Positions 30,901 to 43,800 are shown, counted from the stretch's first letter. The stretch: 64,000 bases of DNA from Yamagishiella unicocca (GCA_003116995.1 BDSL01000044.1:62001-126000), one strand, 5' to 3'. Numbers and translations: made by a program. The notes: generated from the letters alone by a model not told the origin.

Positions 30901-33900
30901 CTGGGCGAGGGCGTTGGAGGAGATGTCGAGGCTCCTGAAGGCAGTGGTCGTACAGCGGCAGCGGCGGCGACGGTAGCGGCGGCAGTGACGGCGGCGGCAG
31001 TGAGGGCGGCAGTGACGGTGGCGAAAGGGGGAGGACAGGCGGAAGGGGTACATCACACATTTGAGCTGATGCTGAGACAGCTTGCGCGACGGGAACGGTG
31101 GCTGGCGGGTTGCGGCAAAGTTGGAGATGGAGATGGAGGGGGAGGGGGAGGGGGAGCTGATGCCGGGAGGTGAGGCGGCCAGAGGCCCAAGAGGTGCTGA
31201 GGCGAGGACTGCGACGAGTAACGCGACCCACGGGTCGGCCGGGAGATGCTGAGGCGAGGAGGGCCGCGCAGTGGCACCCCAGGCACCTCCCCGCCTCCAC
31301 CCTCCAGCATTCACCTGGCCTCCCTCAACCCAAACCCATATCCACAACTTGCAAGGACCTCCCAAAACCCAACGAAGCGCCATCTCCCTCCTACACGTTC
31401 GCGAGCTCTTCCCCCGGCCCATCGCCCCAGGCACACCACCTCTCCAGCGCCAACCCGCCGACTCAAGCAAGCCTGCTATGCCCCAAAACCCCACCCACGA
31501 CCACCCCGACCCACGGGTCTGTAGCCTCCCGTCTTCCCCTACCTGAGCTCCGACAGCGCGCTGCAGAGCTGGTGCGGCAGGGCCTCCAGGTGGTTGTGAG
31601 AGAGGTCCAGGCGGGACAGGCGGGTCAGGTGGGAGAGCTGCGAGGCGAGCAGGTCCTGAGCGCGGGCAAGGGGCGGGGGTAAGGAGCGCACGGAGTATGA
31701 GAGGATAGCCCGGGGGAGGCCGGGGAAGGATTTTGGTGGCGGGGTAAGCGGCAGAGGGGGCAGGCGGATTTTAGTGCCGGGGTACGTCTGAAGCGGGAAG
31801 GGGCCGCGGCGGCCGGGGAGCCCATGGAAGGCGGTGCGCGTGGGTCTGTGATTTGGGTCGGGTGATGTGGGTCGGGTGATGTGGGTCGGGTGATGTGGGT
31901 CTGCGATGTGGTTTCGCGGTGGTGTGGTGCCCCCGCCAGGAGCCCCACCTGGTCGAGCATCAATGTGTTGTACGACAGGTCCAGCGACTCCAGGGAGGTC
32001 CAGTTGCGCAGGTACGGCGGCGGCAGCGTCAGGAAGGCACCGCGGTACGACAGCTCCACCAGCGCCACGCCTGGAAGGAACGGCGTGGCGGCAGGTCCCA
32101 GCTATTGCGATTGTGGCTGTGGTTGTGGTTGTGGTAGTGGTGGTTGTGGTGGTTGTGGTGGTTGTGGTGGTTGTGGTTGTGGTTGTGGTTGTGGTTGTGG
32201 TTGTGGTGGTAGTGGTGGTGGTGGTGTGGTGGTGGGACAAGTCCGACCCATCACCTCCCGGTCATCTCAAGCCACCCACCCGCTCCCCCAAACACCGCCA
32301 TCTTCAGGGGTACCCCCCCTGCGTCACCCCCACAAGCCCCCTTCCCTTTCCCACGCGCCCAGCCAGCCAGCCAGCCACCCACCCGTCTCCGCCAGTCGCT
32401 GCAGGCCACTGAACAGCTGGCAGTTGCTGGACAGCATGGACACGATATTCCACGCAGTGGAGTCGCTGCGGGCCGTACGAGCCAGGAGGTGGGGCAGCTG
32501 GGCTGGAAGCTGGTGCTGGTGGTGCTGGGGAGGGGGAGGAGGCTGGGGTCCCGGGCCTCCTCCAGCGACATGCACCGCAGCCGGCGCAGCGGCGGCGGCA
32601 CCGGCGGCGGCACCGGCGGCGACCTGCGCCGGCTCCGGATCCAGGGGGGCATCGGAGGGGCTGGCCGTGCAGTGCAGCGCCAGGCGGCGCAGTGCGGTGA
32701 GGTGGGGCAGGTGGGCTGCCGAGCGGACCAGCTGGGGGGCGGAGCCGGAGAGGTGCAGGCTGCGGGGGCAGGTTCCGGGGCAGCGAAGACATGCGGGTTG
32801 GTTGCACGAGGCAAAGCAACCGACTGAGGGGGGCTACAGAAAAGAACCGGTTACTCGACATGGGAAGTGTAGCTGGTGTGTGAGGGGGCAGGCTGGAAAT
32901 GGATGGGAAGGCCGCACGACGTCGATGCACGTGTGAAGGAAGGTAAGAGGGGCCGGTCCGGGTCTGCACCAGGGCCAGGGTGGAAGGGCCCAGGGCAGGG
33001 CGTGCATGGGGAAAGGAACGAGCGGCGTTCGCGGGGTGCCGACCAACGTTCCGAAACCATACCAGAGAAACCAGCCGGAGCCACAACAACCGCTCCGAAA
33101 CCACACCAGCGAAGCCACCGAGAGCCCCACAACCGCACCCGCACTCCGTCGCCCTGACCCACGCACGTGCTCAGCCGCGACAGCCCGCTCAGCTGGTGTG
33201 CGTGATTCCGGTGTGGAGCCAGCGGCATGCCGTACAGCTCGAGGTGCTCCAGGGAGCGCAGAGCCAGCAGCTCCAGGGGCAGCTCCGGCGGGAGGGCCCC
33301 CCAGGGCACCTCAATGGGCGGGTCGCCGGGTCGGGGTCCTGGGCGCGGGATGAGGGGGCCCCCCGGCGTGTCGCAGTGTTAGTGTACGGCAGAGGCCTCC
33401 TGGGCCTCAGCCGGCGCTGGCCGGGTTGCCTGAACAGGCATGGCTGCATGAACGCGCTGCAGGTGATGCCCCATCGCGCCTATCCCTTCCGAACCCTTCG
33501 CACAGACGAGCCACGCCGGACATGGCGTCCCCAGCCTGCGACACACGCACACTCGCACAGGCATACATCAACCTTTCACTCGCGCACCCGCACATGCGCC
33601 GTCGCCTCTAGCTTGTGAAACATCCCAGCCACCCATTCAGTCCACCCACCCATCCAGCCCACCCACCCACCCACCCACCACACACCCACCCGCGCCTATA
33701 GCCAGGCGCCTCAAGCCCGTCAGCGCCCCCACCGCCGCTGCGGGCAGGTGCGGCGCGCGGCTGCAAGGTGAAGTGGTCACAGCCGCCAGAGCGGATGCGT
33801 CGGCGTCGACCGGGACAGCGGCCGGGGGGGGTGACGGGGCCTCCTGGGCCGCGCTGTTGGGATCCGCTGCCAGCGACTCCTCAGCCTGGAGAGCTGCGCC

Positions 33901-33914
33901 GCCTTGTTGCTGTG

Positions 33915-33946
<32 letters not shown>

Positions 33947-34907
33947 AGCTGCTGTTGTTGTTCTTGCTGCTGATGTTGTTGCCGCTGATGTTGTTGCTGT
34001 TGCTGTTGCTGCTGGTGATGGTGATGGTGGCGGTGATGGGTCGCGGGCAGGTCAGCTGACGGAGGAGCCCGCAGCAGCGCTTGCATGCCCAGGGTCAGAC
34101 TGTGCAGCTGCGGCAGCCTTTGAGACGGGTGCGGTTGGGTGCGAGGGAGAGGGGTGGGCGGCGGGAGGGGGCGGGAGCAGTGCCAAGGGCGCCAAGAGAG
34201 TTGGGGCTGGGATGCTGTCAGCACATGCGTGGCGCGGGACGTGGCTGCCGGGCATGACGACAGCGTCGGTGGGTGGCCACGACAACGGGCAGGCGGTTGA
34301 GTTCATAGGCCACAGGGGCACATGTATCCGTGTACCCGAGCGCCACCACCGGCACGGCACGTATGGAGTTGTGTTGTTGCAAGCGACGAACAGATGCGAC
34401 AAGAAACGCGCAGGCCTGAGAAAAGTGTGTGAGGAGTGAACGAGACGCGGCAGCGGCGTCATTCGGCGGCACACAAAGCTGTGCCGGATTTTACGCCTCC
34501 ATGAACCCATAAAGCACGGCGCGAAAAAAAGGCAAAAAGCCCTCGTGCAGTCGCGCGCAGGTTTGAAAACCAACCGTCGGTCGGCAAGGCGCTCACCCTG
34601 ATGCGGCTACCAGCAGCGACTCCAAGGCTTTACCCCTCTTGGAAGCAAGCGTGGTCGACAGATCCAGATCCGTAAGTCTGTGGAGGCGCGCAAGCCAAGT
34701 AGCGCTTTCGGAGCACGCGCGGTCCACGTGCACCCGTTGAAGACTGCCATCGTAGAGTCGTCGCCAATCTTTGCTCACAAGCCGCAAATTGCAGGCACTA
34801 TGATCTTGCTCAAACAAGCCAAACAGTGAGACTAAAAGGTCATCGGGCCAAAACGAGCCATGCAGCCCATCACTAAGGGCCTTCCCTTCAGAGTCGTGTA
34901 AATCCAT
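27945..34907 (-). CDS. F-box-like leucine-rich repeat protein
   Basis: Minus-strand exons: 34907-34597, 34117-33690, 33338-33167, 32759-32383, 32070-31949, 31655-31543, 30934-30773, 30370-30302, 30084-29811, 29453-29136, 28925-28629, 28157-27945, giving 951 residues. Residues about 15-52 resemble an F-box (PDDLLVSLFGLFEQD...NLRLVSKDWRRLYDG). They are followed by LTDLDLSTTL-type repeats and a His/Gln-rich run in exon 2. Typical LRR blocks recur: LEHLELYGMPLA, LESLDLSYNTL, LSRLDLSHNHLEALP, SLDISSNALAQLP, LRHLDVSVNSLVVLPEGLSG, LELLRVACNRLTRVP, LTHLDFSSNHLDQLPAVM, LARLDLSHNRLSELPPGLSA, LTHLDLSLNLLVALPE and LRKLDVCRNYGLKELP. A substrate adaptor for SCF ubiquitin ligases is the usual role of F-box/LRR proteins, but the F-box is divergent, so that is inference. 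The ATG at 34907 is the first in frame; a TTG upstream was rejected. Confidence 0.9.
28400..28490. repeat. 45-bp direct duplication with CCCTAAA telomere-like ends, in LRR intron 11
   Basis: TATGCCCGTTTACTCGGTTC...ATGTACCCT occurs twice, about 45 bp apart, joined by CCCTAAACCCTAAAC. It is the second telomere-like tract in the window. Confidence 0.7.
28567..28626 (-). repeat. Dispersed repeat family A, inverted copy in LRR intron 11
   Basis: Reads AACGTCTGTCCTCTGTCCTA, AACGGGTTTTCCCGCATGCA and CGGGTCTTCCTCGCAACCC on +. It is the reverse complement of the unit at 14309-14383 with a small duplication. Confidence 0.6.
29573..29712. repeat. CCCTGTCCCGC 10-bp tandem tract in LRR intron 9
   Basis: A run of CCTGTCCCGC units degrades into CCTGCCCTGC. 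It is entirely pyrimidine-biased on + and makes false Pro/Cys or Arg/Gly frames on both strands. Confidence 0.85.
32100..32240. repeat. TTGTGG / GTGGTG microsatellite in LRR intron 4
   Basis: Long run of TGTGGT(T/G) units in the intron between exons 4 and 5. It generates poly-Val on + and poly-Thr on the minus strand, neither of which is a protein. Confidence 0.9.
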
Positions 34908-36477
34908 TATGGCTCGGAGATTCAGGGAGCTCAGCTGAGCCTTGATAGGTTGGAATCCGATAGGTTGGAGACCAGAGAGGAGCAAACAATGAAGGGCCTG
35001 TATTGAAAGCGCATGTGCAAACGCGTGTTTTGTCTGTACAATAACATAATGAACTTGTTAAGGGCTTCTGGCTATCTTTAGGGTACAACATTTTGTACGG
35101 AACACGTTGGACCGACACTACGACTCAGAGGTTGCTCCTTGAGGACAAATCCTTGACCACAGTAAAAATATTGATAAGTTATATAATTGTATTAAGAACC
35201 CACAAGGGGCTTCTTTGGGCACCTTAATAAAGGCCAGTTGAAATGTCCTACTGTCGCATACGAAACAGTTCACGTGTCAGGATACAGGCTTAACAAAAAC
35301 ACATATTTGCCTGGGTGTTCATTTAGCAAGGCTACACTAACCTGAGCACTTCTGGCGCTGCGACACTCAGGAACACTGCCAAACACTGTAACCCGGCCAG
35401 ATAGGGCAGACACGGCACGGAATATACTGTTACAAGGCCGTGCAGCCGTGCCCAAGTATGCTCTGTGTGCAACCGTTGGTGTGTTTCTCACGGGCGCTGT
35501 GACGTGACTGCAGGCTGAGGTCCAATCCTCGCGCTTCCCCTGGTGCCATTCATAGGCCATATTGGGCCGCATTCGATCCGATCGAGCCCCGAGTTGCCAC
35601 TGCCTGCAAGCCTCATTCCTTAAAAGGTTATGCACGGGTTATGCGACCAAATGCGACCTGATGCGACTGCCTACCCTGCCTGCGATGCATATAGCTGTGT
35701 AGAGTACGAGCTTCAACCAGGCTAATCTTGCAGGATTCGTATAGGGATGCACTTTTCGTGTCCAATTTCATGCGTTCTGCATATGTTGAGATCGTGCTTG
35801 GCACCGGGACCGGCTGTCAGACGCTGGCACGGTGGCCTGAAAGCAGGTTGCGTCGTTATTAGCCGATCTATAAGTTAAATTGAGAGAGTCTTGTAGTTGT
35901 GATGAGATAACAGGCCCATTTAGGTCATCCTGGCAATTTCAGAGACGCCCGAGATAGTCCGAGCGGATCCGATCCGTATCAATGTTGCCCGTGCAAAGTT
36001 GCCGGACATAATTAAGCATCATCTTTAGGGTAAAATGCACTATACGCGTCGAACCCATCTATGAGATATAGAGCGTGCCAAGTTACCGGCGAAAAGTCGA
36101 TCACTTTTTCTGTTCGTCGTTGAGCATGCGTGCGCCCGCCTTCGTTGGGCCCATCCTGGCCCTGATGGCCTACCTCTGCACGTACATGTCGATGTTAATC
36201 GCTTATGTATATTGTTAAGAATCCGCGGTTTTCGCAACCCCGGTTTCGCTTTCCATCCGCCCACCGGCGAGTTGGCATCAGCTGTCGGGATGCAGCCGAG
36301 CTTGCGTAGGATTTGCTGGCGACTCATCCACAGTTCTTATTTGCGGATGTAACGTTTTTTTAATTTTGCGCCTGAGTTCCTGCGCGCGCCAAAGAGTTGC
36401 TGTCCTGCGTCCGTGGGATTGGGAACGTCGTGAAACGTTGAGTCCCTTTCATTGTGCATGTCGAGCTATCTTTCTGG
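34908..36477. other. Intergenic region upstream of the F-box/LRR gene
   Basis: About 1.6 kb of AT-richer sequence between the F-box/LRR start (-) and the doubtful gene at 36.5 kb (+). It should contain at least the F-box/LRR promoter. No RNA gene or repeat array was seen. Confidence 0.5.
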
Positions 36478-36522
36478 ATGCACATACATATCAAACTGTC
36501 AGAAGTACATGGACTTAATTTG

Positions 36523-37346
36523 ATGACAGCGCCTAGTAAAAGGCGGCGCGCTGCCGCCGTGGCCATTGCTCGAGCAGGCCTGGAGCCACTGGACAGCGAG
36601 ATCAACGGTCCTGAGGAGGCCACGACACAGGAGATCAATGCCATGTTTGTTAAAATCTCGGGTTTGTCCCGCGAGGTCTGCGTTTTGCGATGCGCGCTGG
36701 AGCAGCTGCGCGAGGTCCATCGTGCAATGTCGACTGCTACCCAGGACACCTGCGACTTCTCAGCGGAGCAGTTTACAACCAGCACCTCCCTTGTCGATGC
36801 CCAAAGGTGCGCCCTCTGGGTGCCGGTCCTGCCACTTCGAAGTCAATGAATCCCCCTCCAACGTATTCCTGGCTGTACGGCAAATCGCCACACCGCCTAG
36901 GCGCCCCAAGGAATACTTTAGGCTTCTGGGGCCTCGTGCAATATGATGAACGCGCTCGCCCTTGTTCTGCTGCAACTCACCACCCTGCTACCATCAGGGG
37001 CATCAAGGCTGCAGCTCCCTCAGTGGTGCGGGATGGCGCTAATCCTGCGCGCCGCCGGAAGCGGCTGGAGGACGGACATCAGAAAGCCCGGAGCACGGAC
37101 AGCCACCTCCTCAACGCCGCAGCAAGAGACGATAGGCCGGAGGAGCCTCTCAGCGGCTGCTGGGCATCGACGGGCAGCGCAGGCTGCTGCTCATGCTGGG
37201 CCATGTCTACTCACATGCCTCCGCCGCCGCAGCAGCGGCGCACAAATCGGCACGTCCGTCAACGACCTTCATCGACGCCGAGCGTGGCTTCACAAACCGT
37301 GAAGCGCGGCCGCGATGACCAGCAGGAGCTGCTGCCGCAACAGTAA
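36523..37346 (+). CDS. Hypothetical protein, doubtful model
   Basis: Two exons, 36523-36806 and 36998-37346, join in phase (AG|G) into 210 residues. I do not recognise the product. Exon 1 begins MTAPSKRRRAAAVAIARAG and continues with a helical, coiled-coil-like stretch (TTQEINAMFVKISGLSREV, LEQLREVHRAMSTAT). Exon 2 starts GIKAAAPSVVRDG and is basic (RRRKRLEDGHQKARS), then loses character. A different frame at about 37158-37320 reads RLLGIDGQRRLLLMLGHVYS, then HASAAAAAAHKSARPSTTF, and looks equally protein-like. The true 3' half may therefore use another acceptor (CTCTCAG at about 37152). An upstream ATG at 36478 is also in frame. Treat the first exon as moderately supported and the rest as weak. 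Confidence 0.35.
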
Positions 37347-37470
37347 TGGCAGCAGCAACAGCAGCAGCTGCTGCAGCAACAGTAATGGCACAAGCAATAG
37401 CAGCAGCAACAGTTCCGAAAGAAGTAGCAGCAGCAATGAAAGTAGCAGTAGCAAGATAAGAGCAGCAGCC
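37310..37470. repeat. CAG/AGC-rich simple sequence
   Basis: Imperfect AGCAGCAACAG repeats that produce Ser/Asn, Ala/Thr or Cys/Leu-rich frames depending on strand. No frame carries a domain. Confidence 0.7.
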
Positions 37471-40400
37471 CGCAAGGTTGCTGCCGGCGCGCTCCCGCAC
37501 GTATTGGCTGAGGCATGACGAGTCCGGGGCCAAGGAAATCATGGACACTGGGGCCGAGCTGCCGATAAACGTGAGCGCGCGGAGTCGGCGGCGGCAATGG
37601 CCGGAACGGCGCAAAGTGCCGTACGTATACCGTGCACGTGTCGTACTGGGCCCTGCGCTGCGGACTGGCCCGACAGTTTCCTTTGGGCCCAGTCGTGCAG
37701 CCAACACGACTCGAGCAGCCAAGGCGGGGGTGCGTTTCAGACGCGGCTACCGTCCGTGGGAATGATGATGCAGCGGGAATGGTGCGACGCAGGCGGGGAA
37801 TGGTGTGACGCAGGCGGGGAATGGTGCGACGCAGGCTCCCGGGTCGCCTGACCTGATGGAAGGTTTCTGGCTCGCCTTCTATTGTGTGTGTGGTGGCTGG
37901 GGGAGAGCACTTGGCGTGGCACGGTATGCGGGGCGGGGGCTGTTGGCGGCCACTCGTGTCCGCTACACCGGATGGCTTATTCCATGCTTGGTACGGTCCG
38001 AGCAGGCTGGCTGCACGAGTCTGCCCGCTTTGAAAACGATCAGTCGCAACAAGTGAAGTAGCTAATAGCGACGCTGTGTCATAACCGGGCCACCACGCAC
38101 CCCTCGGGCACCCCCAGAACCCGGCACTGATTATTACCCCCGCGTGGCCCTGGATGTACGGCATTGCGTTGGGTGGGCGCAACAGCTGCGCAGGAGCTGC
38201 TGCTGGACAGCGGCAGTTGCGGCAAGGGGCAGGCGAGCTGCTGCTGGCGGTAGCTCTAGCCGCAGCGTACCGGGGGCGTCAGAGGCTGAGGGCATCTGGC
38301 CGGACTGCATGGAAGGTGGCGAGAAACGCCGTCCACACGACATAGCAGACCTGCTTGGAGGACGGGGGGAGTCACTGATAGTCATATTGGATGATTGCCG
38401 GGATGCTCTTAAGCAGCGTTGAAGATTCACGGTGGCGCTGGAATGTGCTTGGGACGAAGAATGCTGTGCGGCGGCGGTGTCGGGGCAGGCTGGCTCGCGG
38501 AGCTTGACTGCCAGCGCACGCGCCCGAGGCTCAGACACGGGATGCTGTTGTGTGGGTTAATTTGGTGCCAATTCGCTGCCAAGCCGCGGGAGCTCCAGAC
38601 TGCGAGTGCGGGTGTGGGCGGAAGGTACTTGCACACAGCGACATCCGGCGGGGCCGTCGGGTGGTTTCATTCCGGGTTGCTGGTGGGTAGCTGGTAGGTC
38701 TGGACATGGCCCCATCCGATCTGCATGGCCTTCCTCCGGTGCGGTAATAGTAGGAACTTGGTGTGGTGTCGGAGGCGCCGAATCCGACTCTGAACGCCGT
38801 CCGTACAGTAGGTGGGGCCTTATGGTCCCTGTATGGCGGCGGTAGCGCCCTGAGGGCGGAAGGGGGACGACAATTGTGGAAACGACAGTTGTGGAACGAC
38901 AATTGTGGAAACGACAATTTTTGCGGGTTGAGAGGAAACCCGTTGGTCAGGTGACGGATATAGCTGTTAGTAAAGCTGTAGCGTGCGTTTCCACTTCTGC
39001 TTTGTGAAGTGGTAGCAGGTATTTCAGAGTAGCCGCCCATTTGTACATCTAGCCACACATGTGTGGGTAGGACTGCGGCCCACCGGCGCTGCGTAAGGTT
39101 CACGAGGCTTGACGGCCGGCGGCGCCTTATTGTGCAGTACATCGGCACGGCAATTGTAGACAGTAGAGCGAGTCGAAGCTATGTTTTTTCGTCGGCGGAC
39201 GTGCCCACCGCCCAGTGCACGAGATGAGAAATGCTTGTGTTTCGCGTGCGTACACCAGTATTTATTTCCATTAGACGATTGTGGTGGCGGGACTCTGCCA
39301 TCCCCATTTTCAACTGTTCTGTGACTACACATCTTGTTTCATCCAGCGAAAACGGTTACCGGGGGTTACTAATGATGGTTGATGCCGTCGCTTGTTCCTC
39401 GACGTTTTTTCACAACCATGTTAGTGTTTGCTTGACAACCTGAGGGGTTATGCACGGTTGCGAAGTTCTTGGGTCGGTTGGAGGACGCGTCGAGGGCGGT
39501 GACTGCGAAATACGTTGAACCGAACTGTTTGGGTTTTGTTATGTCACATGAGCATGGGCGCTACGTTAGCCCCCATGATCGTGCAGAACAATGTAAGAGT
39601 CCTGCCGACAACAACCTTCGTGCGAGGAAATTTTAGTGTCCGTTATGGTCCATGCTGCTCGTCTACCGGTGCACCTGTCAGGCTGATTCGCTGATGTGGT
39701 TGCTCCCTGCAGCTGCTGTCACTTGCTGCGGTGGCGGAGATGGGGCGATGTTGCGGGGGGCCGGGAGATGGATGCATGGACCGTGGCGAGCGGTGTCCAA
39801 CAGTTGGGCGGCCGGCGGACACCAGATCAGCCATATCCAAGTCCACTATAACCACCACCAAAAGTACCGGCCACAACCCACGTCACGTCACCCATGGGAT
39901 TGCCGCCATGCAAGTCAGCGACCATCATCCCATGACCTACACCCTTGTTAACCCATGGACCACACGCTCCCGCCCCTTGTGCTGAGGGCACCAGCATGAC
40001 GTATTGTGAAACACTGTGGAACACGCAACCTGCATCTCCTGCTGGACTTGGCGCACGCTGCGTCGGCCTGGCTGTCACGAGTGCTGCATCACCCTGGATC
40101 CCACTAATGCTGCGTCACCCTGGATCCCTCGCGAAGCACCTGCGTGCTGCGTGCTTGGAACTGATACCCCGGGCCCCAGCTTACACCGCCGCCCACCAAG
40201 CGACTTGGTATCTCCTTTAATACACGCAGACGGTGCATGGGAGGCACGGCGGAACACCTCCGTGTGGCAGTGGAGGGAGCACTGTAATCCGGTGGCAACT
40301 GTCGTCGGTGGCAAGCTGGCAACGGTCATCGGTGCCGTGCCATACATCACGTGCGCACGGGTTATGCGGGATGCGCAGACATGCGCCACTCTCGATGATG

Positions 40401-40840
40401 CAAGGACTACCATATGAAGCTGCAACTGGATTCATTACCCAAGTGAGCTGCGACGTGTGTCAGCATTAAGACGTGTGCAATACCTTGCGGAGCCTGAAGC
40501 CTGGCCAGGCAGGCCAGGGTGGGGGACGGTGGGTGCGGTGGGGCAAGGCACCCCGCATGCTATGGTGACAAGTATCGCGGTCAACAAAACTGCATGGGAT
40601 CAGATGAGTTCTGCAATATGGCTCACGGATTTTGGTCCGGTTGCGGAAGGAATCGGAACTGTGGATCGCAATCCAACGTCCGGGACCGTTGGGCCGACTG
40701 CATGTGCTGGTTGTGCATCTCAACTGGGGCGCAAGCCCCTATGCAGGGAACATACCTGTATTCAGGTTGTATGCGTTTACTTTAGTGTGTTGCCTGACTG
40801 TTGCAACACCACGTCGCGTCATTTCTGTGCGCCAGGAAAC
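37347..40840. other. Gene-poor stretch upstream of the STT7-like kinase
   Basis: About 3.5 kb without a supported gene. The frame at 37478-37765 contains IMDTGAELPINVS, which resembles a retroelement aspartic protease motif but stands alone. Short direct repeats occur: AATGGTGCGACGCAGGCGGGG-like units near 37789-37830 and GGAAACGACAATTGTGG-like units near 38875-38920. The promoter of the kinase must be at the right end. Confidence 0.45.
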
Positions 40841-43800
40841 ATGCTGCAGCGCTCGGGAACGTGCCGCATTGAGCGGTCCGCTGGAGCTTCTACGTCACAA
40901 TGTGCTGTGGCAGCGCTGTGCCCGCAAACGCAGCGGCAGCCGCGACACGTGCGGACGCGCGCTTTGCCGGAGCTCGTGGACGCTCTTTCGCAGATAATGC
41001 CACATCTACCGTTGGAGCAGGTAGCAGCGCCATGTCAGGTTATGAAGTGCGGCGACATGGTGTATCGCAGGTACCTGGGCCGGCGTTGCTTCGTAGGTTG
41101 TTGGGTGCGAGTCGGCCTGCCCCTAACACGGCTACGCTGATCTTATGTACAGCACGCTGGACCCTTCTCTTTACAAGAATGGAGGCTTTGATTGGCGCAC
41201 AGCCACGCTGCTGGCCACTGTGCTGGGCTACTTGGTTTTGCCTCCAGGTCAGCATCTCCCACGGTTTTGTGTGATTTCCGCCCGGAGACAGTGGTCCTAA
41301 AGTAAAACAGCTGTATAGCTATGTCCGATCTTTGTCGCTTGTTGAAACAGGTGTGCTTCCCGGTGCCATTGACTACTACATAAGAGGACCGCTGAAAAGG
41401 AAGGAGTCCAAGGCCATCGACAAGGTAATGCACGTATGCATACAGAGCGACTAATGTGCGGCCACCGGATGCCACGGCTGCGCACGTCGCGGTTCTGGAA
41501 CATCGGAAGCCCCACCTACGTTGCAGCCGTGCCGAAAGGTCGCTGTGCGATTGAACTATGCGCTCCCAATCAATTTTCATACTCTAAAGTCCCGCGTATG
41601 CTGGGCTGAAAGCGCGTCTTACGGGAGGGCACTCGACGCATCGCTCGCGGGAAAGCAAGCGCGCAGGCCCTCGGCACCGTTCACACACGGCAATCCCACA
41701 TCGCTTGTACAGCACATCCGTGATACCCTCTCAAAGCGCTGCTTCGCCACCCGTTCCTCGTCCACAACGTCCCTCCCACACAGTCCCCGCCTCCGGCCCC
41801 CGATAGCATCGACCGCTCCCCTATTTAAGCGCTTCTGCCGCCCATGTACCACCACAGCGCCCCTGCTTCCTCTCCGCCCACATGCTCCGCCCCCTCATGC
41901 CCGATGCCCTGCCCCGCCCCCCCTGCACACGGCTTTCCTCAACCCTGCCCACAGAACGACATCGTGCTCGGGAAGCGCCTGGGAACCGGCGGCTTCGGCA
42001 CCGTGTTCAAGGGCGAGCTCAAGGAGGATGGCGGCGGCCGCACCCCCATTATCATCAAGAAGGTGCGGTGCTCCTGCAGTGCAGGGGCCAGAGAGCCGTG
42101 CCGCCATCAATGGATGCCAGGTTGCCAGCGCTGGTGCCCCAGCAACGGGGGCCGTACGTGTTGGCTCCAGGGCGGGGACATGGCGTCACCCTGGAGCCTT
42201 GCCCCGTCCATGGGGGCCCTATGCGTGTACGTACATCCGAGGCGGTCGGTGCGCAGGGCGACAGGCGCGGAAGCCACTGAGGAGGGGGCAGACCTGCGCC
42301 GCGCTTCCGTAATTGCGGTGGGGGATGAGCCCGAATCTGGTAGGGGATGAGCCCCCGAATGCGGCGGAGGCTGGGGGATGCGAGCAAAATTGGGGGAGGG
42401 AGGATGGAGGGGAGGGAGGAATGCGCGCAGAGAGCCCCGATGACCGCCCTTCCGGACGCCGAGGAGGAATACGCATGGGTTGGTGACGTCATGTGGGGCG
42501 GCACTTCGCGGCGCCACCATCCCAGCAACGACCCCGGCGCTCCCTCCCCGCCTCCCCATGTCGAGTCAACGGTTTATTTATGTACCCCCCCCCCCGGCCC
42601 GCGTCTAACGCTAGCCTGCCAGAGACACACATAGGCCTCGGGTGCGCATCACACGCGTGTGCCTGCGCTACCCCCCGTCCGCACCCACCAACCCAACCAC
42701 CAACCCACCAACCAGGCTAAGGAGTTCGGCGAGGCGGAGGTGTGGATGAATGAGCGCATGAGCCGGGTGGCGGGAAACCACACGGCGGAGTTCGTGACCG
42801 CCTTTGACGAGTCGATCAACGTGCCGATGCCAGCGGGCGCGGGCGCGCGGGCGGCCCCGGCGCCCTCGGTCCCCATCTGGAGCGGCGGGGCGCTGGACAG
42901 CGGCGCAATCTGGCTGTTGTGGGTTTACGAGGGGGACAACACGTTGATGTCGATGATGGAGGTGCGCGGCGGGGGGTCCTAACGCTTTGTAGAGGGCCGG
43001 GGCGCGGGAGGGGTGGTGGCGGTGGCGGCGTCAGGAGCTGTCTCCAGCATGCAGCCCCCCCCCGCGACCGTTTGCCCGCGCGGCGGCTTGTAGCACGACC
43101 TGGTGTATCATGACACCCGCCGCATGAACCTGGCGCCCACCGCAACATAAGGCCCGGTCCGCGCTCGCATCGGGTCGTACAGCTGACGTACAGCTGCCGC
43201 GGGGAGGCACCTAGAGAGAGAGGCGCCCGTGCCTCACCCCGATACGTCGTTCGCTGTCGTCGGTGTCGTACCGCAGAAACGAGAGTTTCCGTACAACCTG
43301 GAACCGCTGCTGTTCGGCCGGGAGCTGCGCGCCCCCCGTGGCCCGGTGCGCGAGCTGGTGACCATCAAGGAGGCTGTACGGCAGCTGCTGTCGGCGGTGG
43401 CGGCGTGCCACGCCAACGGTGGGTTTCAAACACACATTGCGCGCGTGGCTGGCTGGGTTGGTTGGTTGAGCTGTTGGGTGGTTGGGTCGTTGGTAGGCTG
43501 GGTGGGCAGTTGGAGAGGGGTCGGGCGGGTGCAGCGTGCGGGTGGGGCTGATGATCGGGTTTCGTAACCGGCTTACGGCTTCTAGGACTGGGGGGGGAGG
43601 GAAGGGGGCAGCGCCTGGGGGCGGGGCGCGGGGTCGCTGGTGCAAGGGGTTGGTGTACTGAAGGAGGGACCTGGGTGCGGTTTCAGGAGCGGGAGCAGCA
43701 GGGGATACGGAATGGGAGCAGCAGGCGCAAAGGAGTGGGAGCAGCAGGGGCAAAGGAATGGGAGCAGCAGGAGCACACAGCAGGGGCGCAAAGGAGTGGG

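Noticed and set aside
31539..32240. Minus-strand frame with a long poly-Thr run
   Set aside because: The Thr run is the TTGTGG microsatellite in an intron. Only its last ~37 codons (31655-31543) are a true LRR exon.
37259..38182. 307-residue minus-strand frame with Cys/Leu runs
   Set aside because: Arises from CAG/AGC simple sequence; the Cys clusters follow the repeat and show no domain.
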